A DNA stretch of 64,000 nucleotides. Source: Platycnemis pennipes. Taxonomy: Eukaryota > Arthropoda > Insecta > Odonata > Platycnemididae. The translations under genes and the position numbers were made by a program. Location of the stretch: positions 88,617,470 to 88,681,469 of the forward strand of contig OW121848.1 in the NCBI GenBank assembly GCA_933228895.1, read 5' to 3'. Under the pieces are notes generated by a model that searched no databases, was not told the DNA's origin, and saw only the letters and a list, made by a program, of their open reading frames with translations. Numbering within the stretch: position 1 is the first letter of the stretch; every line of letters starts with the position of its first letter. Of this stretch, positions 60,250-64,000 are shown in pieces.

Positions 60250-60880
60250 TGATCCATTATCGTGTATTCCTATAGTCACTTCCTTACTTCCGGAGACCTC
60301 TCCCCTCCCACCTATCTCAAATCTGGCCATCCTCTTTCCCCGTCATCCTTTCCCTCCTCACTCCCACCCACGGATTTCAACCGAGCCCAAACCCCTTATC
60401 CTTCCAAACCCTTCCTCTCTCTCTCTTCTTCCGTCAATTCTTCTTCTCTCTGCGGGCTGCATCTTTTGACTCTCCTCTCTTCTCCATCTCCCCCCACTTC
60501 CAGCACTCCGCCTCCCCTCGCCATACCAGTCCCTTAACACTTCCGCCCTCCTCCCCGTCTCCAATTATCCCCTCTTCTCTAAACTTCATCATCCAGCCTC
60601 GCCTTCGACTTCAAGCCTTCCCGAAATCTCCGCGCTTTCCTCCCTGCTCCCCGGATTTGTTCTCCTTTTGTGTTTCGTTTCTCCTCCTTCGTCCGTCTCT
60701 CTCCTTTCGCTCAAAAAGGCTTCATTCATTCAGGTGGGCGGCCTTTCGGGATGCCGAAGCGGGGTGGTGTTGGTGCCGCCGTCGCCTCGAAGTGGGGTAG
60801 GAGAAGGCGTGGGAGGAGGCGGGAGGTGGAATGAAAGTGAGTTTGTGCTCGTTCCTGCGCTTGTTTGCTCGGCCGGCTTC
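60250..60880. other. Pyrimidine-rich GC island
   Basis: C/T-rich top strand from 60295 to 60720, then G-rich at 60740-60835. Short Ser/Pro-rich frames are compositional. Confidence 0.5.
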
Positions 60881-60899
60881 CTCAGTCAATCGGGATCGG

Positions 60900-62790
60900 A
60901 TTGCGAGATGTAGCGAATGATTCGAGGCGGGGAAGTTGGGATTCCCTCCTACTTCCGGCCACCTCAACGATTTGCTGAGGCGGGCGTGCTGGACGGTGTT
61001 ACTGGCGTTCGCCAGAAATGCTGATGATGGCATGGTGATTGCCCTAGGTTCTTGTAAATATCCCATTCAAACTTTCCTCTTTACCTTTCCTGGGAGTGAA
61101 AGTTGCTGGGTGTCATAGCGTGTGTATAGCTGAACATGTTTCTTTTTATGATCCTTTCCACCCAGCTGGAATCCAGAAAGTTCCCTCCGGTGATGGAAAT
61201 GAGGTAAATAAAACATGGCAAACTGAGTATGACTGAACTTCGACATTTCTCCGATGAGTCGTGAAAATTTAGGATACTGATGATAGTGTGTACAATGGAA
61301 TATCTTCCTAGAAGAGGAATACGTAAATCCAGATGTTACCCACGATGAGAGAATGCAATATTTTCATTCAACTGTAGCCTTAAGTAAAACATGGGAAAAC
61401 AGCTCATTCAAATCCCCGATGGAAATGCTTTACAACAAAATTTCTTTCTTCATAGAAAATGAATGCGTTTAATATTCCCTAACTTGTCTGCTTATAACTT
61501 TACGGAATCCAGTTTTACCAATAAATATGCATTTAAATTGAAGGACCGCGAACTGGCCGCGAGAACCTTAACGGCGTTACCCGCTGAAATGCACTATAGC
61601 AGAAATATCTGAATTTATCATGGAGCAGTTTTCGGAAGGGTACTTGTATGCGTAACAGTTGCGGTTTGGTTCAACCATTGATACAAGTCATTTAAATTTT
61701 ATTTCTAAATGGCAACACCATGTAAAAAAACAATCAGAGCATATAAATGGGCCTCGGGTCAAGAGGCCTGAAGAATCAATTTTCAGTCAAAATAATGCTT
61801 CAAACAGATTAAAGTGTTAACGCTATCTTTCATAAGAGGCGGGAATAAAACCCACTGTGACCGATATCAGACGATGGTCATCGAAAAATATCTGCCTCTG
61901 AAATATATTCACCCTTGATATAAATCTGCCACATGCTGAAAGTCGTATAATATATGGACTTAAAATGCTCGCTCGACCATCAATACATGCACACTTACTG
62001 ATGGCCGACGCTTTCCATCGCTCAATCTCAACAATGACCTCATTATTCTCAGCACTGGCGTTGCTTTTGTTAAATGTTTTTGTAGATTTTTTCGTTTTCG
62101 TGCAATTTATTTGTAAAATGATTTAGTATATAAAAGATTGGAAAGTTAAATACGGCTCCGATTTCGGTGAATCACAGTGAAAGGTTTTGGAAATCGGTGC
62201 ATATAACGTTAAGTAGCTAAACACAATCATGTCATTCTATTTGTGCAGTGCATAGGACCGATTCAGTATGAAAATACGAGAATTTTGAGATACTGCAGTA
62301 CCCACCCACTGCAAAGTTCATTTTTGTCCTTCATCAAAGAGTCGGTTTCCACCCGTCTCCTTCTCTTTGACAGCATCCCCCTTTACATCACCCTTGAAAA
62401 TCTGCCATTGTCCATCACAGCCGTAGTAATTATGTCTCTTTCCTTAGAGTTTAAAAATGCAAGGGAATAAATAAGTCCTGGTGGTAAAAAGATCTTTTGA
62501 GGGCACACACATTTTGTACATTTCATCTCTTTGATGACGAACTGCAGTGTCATGTTTATAGTCAAGAAAAGTCTTAATGTAGTTGCATATAATTAAGGGC
62601 ATGAAGGTAATATGCTGCCTTGCGGATGGATTCAAAACTTCTCCTTTTTTTAAATAAAAAATAAGTGTAGGCCTCAGAAAGGTCAGATAGATATGAGTAA
62701 ATGAATATGTAGCTTAATTTGTAATGTATCCGCAGATAGGTGATTGAAAAGATTAAACTCCATCAAACCTTTAATGTTGAATGCAATATA
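60900..62790. other. Non-coding stretch
   Basis: No element or gene recognised. Confidence 0.3.
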
Positions 62791-62793
62791 AAC

Positions 62794-62943
62794 AGCAAGA
62801 AAAGGAATCCTTGTGTAGGCTTCCGCGGGTTGTCTTACTTGAAGATGCTGGTCTTTCGGGATTCCCTCCGCGTTGGTCCATAGTTCCAGGGACCAACGCG
62901 GAGGGAATCTCGGAAGACCAGCATCTTCAAGCAAGAAAAGGAA
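62794..62943. mobile_element. Foldback insertion between 14-bp direct repeats
   Basis: AGCAAGAAAAGGAA occurs at 62794-62807 and 62930-62943, as a target duplication would. Between them, 42-bp inverted arms (62838-62879 and 62890-62931, overlapping the right repeat by two bases) match at 40 of 42 positions around a 10-bp loop. No coding potential. A tRNA-like promoter or family tail was not found, so the class is unknown. Confidence 0.6.
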
Positions 62944-62949
62944 ATAAAA

Positions 62950-64000
62950 GAGTTATAACACATAAATAAAAGTAAGATTTCTGCAGAAAGAAAATCATCT
63001 ACCGTGGCCAGATTCAAGCTTAAAAATCATTCCTATCAAGGCAGATGATGTTTTCACTGTTAATATATTGTGCCATGTGCCATTAAATAGTGTGTTGCCG
63101 TGAAATTGAGTGCCAAAATGTCATTATTTATCGGTAGCGTTGGGAATAATTAAGGTGGAAGTTGGAAAAAAAATGACAATGGACGTAAAAAGTAAGTTAA
63201 TCATGTTGGAGACGACTATAGCCGAGGTCGTTAGTAACTTATAACGTGAGTGAAGATGTCTTGCTGTAGTTAACGTGGACGAAGAGAGGCGAGTCCTCCG
63301 TTCGGCATTAGCCTTCTTTCAAGAACAGAATCATTTTTACTATAGATCAATGTAATAGAAAGAGTACTGACTTTGAGGTGCCATTCAAAGAGTACATAGG
63401 GTGATATTAGTTTTGTTTCGCCAGAGTTTGGGAACTGTTAGTCTGTACTTAGAGTTGATTTTTTTTAAACATCCTGTCGTGTTTATGGCCTAAATCCTGA
63501 AGTATAAAGCTATTATAATTCTATTCGGGCAATCTTGCTCCTAGATCAAATCTGCATCATCGTGATCGGAGGTACTAGAGGCCTAGTGAGGTCAAACCTA
63601 TGAAAAGTAACCGTATCTTTAGGATTTATTGTCGTATTTATTTGCTGTTGATCTGACGTGGCTGGGTACGAGTTTAAATCTCCTTTTACACCATGATTAG
63701 GTTAAACAATACCGTGCGATTTTGGTGTTTTTGAGACTGATTGGCAAAGAAATCATCATTTCTTTGCATTGTGAGTACCATATTTATAGTGACTGGCACA
63801 TAGGTGGTAAATTTACAAGTTTTGAATATGTTTGTGTCAATAATTAATGATCACGAAAGCCAACAGTCGATACCGCATCATGGTGAGCAGTGTGAGATGT
63901 GAGAATGTTGTATTTCATGTGATTAGGCATCTACCATGCATCAATGTCGTACAACGTATATTTTGATTATACATTTAGAAATCGTCGTGGTAGCGTAATC
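62950..64000. other. Non-coding stretch at right edge
   Basis: No element recognised. GGCTGGGTACGAGTTTAAATC near 63660-63680 resembles a B-box flank but has no matching A box. Confidence 0.3.

Noticed and set aside
63545..63690. tRNA-like SINE near the right edge
   Set aside because: A loose B-box-like stretch exists but no A box at proper spacing and no second copy.
1..64000. CRISPR array or bacterial operon
   Set aside because: No regularly spaced direct repeats, no bacterial gene density and abundant eukaryotic transposons.

Overview
This window looks like the repeat-rich, gene-poor genome of an arthropod, most likely an insect with a large genome. No intact host protein-coding gene can be supported. 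Three things point there: decayed RTE-type and CR1/L2-type LINEs, a Penelope-like element with a GIY-YIG endonuclease, and a Mutator-like transposon with a YqaJ exonuclease domain and a spliceosomal intron; tRNA-headed SINEs; and terminal-inverted-repeat DNA transposons (a Tigger/pogo-like copy, a hAT MITE with an exact 8-bp target duplication, an unclassified MITE). The species cannot be named from the sequence.

Layout. 1-11 kb holds a pyrimidine-rich island, decayed SINE/LINE 3' ends, a 1.2-kb pyrimidine/purine island and a homeodomain/TCF-site-rich block (10.6-10.9 kb) that resembles an enhancer. 11.5-12.4 kb holds the 3' part of a Penelope-like element, followed by a hammerhead-like hairpin. 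12.6-20.7 kb has four GC-rich strand-skewed islands, a decayed tRNA-like head and an RTE fragment. 21.8-24.8 kb holds the decayed MULE-YqaJ element, into which a CR1/L2-like LINE 3' end inserted. That LINE contains a 188-bp palindrome carrying a hammerhead-ribozyme-like fold. 25-36 kb is mostly non-coding, with islands, RTE/SINE tails and a second enhancer-like block (32.1-32.6 kb). 36.5-39.3 kb is a Tigger-like transposon. 39.8-41.3 kb has two TIR elements among SINE/LINE debris. 42.7-49.3 kb has three islands and a nuclear-receptor-type DR4 site. 51.8-52.0 kb holds a second palindrome with a weak hammerhead-like signature. 54.1-56.3 kb is an internally deleted RTE LINE with both ends and an 11-bp target duplication. 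57.5-59.1 kb has two copies of one SINE family in opposite orientation. The end carries one more island and a long hairpin between 14-bp direct repeats.

The most interesting signals are the hammerhead-like fold in the 23.2-23.4 kb palindrome and its possible link to the Penelope tail and the second palindrome, the MULE-YqaJ remnant with its recognisable 80-bp intron, and the recurrent polypurine/polypyrimidine islands. Most long open frames in the window are by-products of those low-complexity islands. No search was run; family names rest on motifs recognised by eye.
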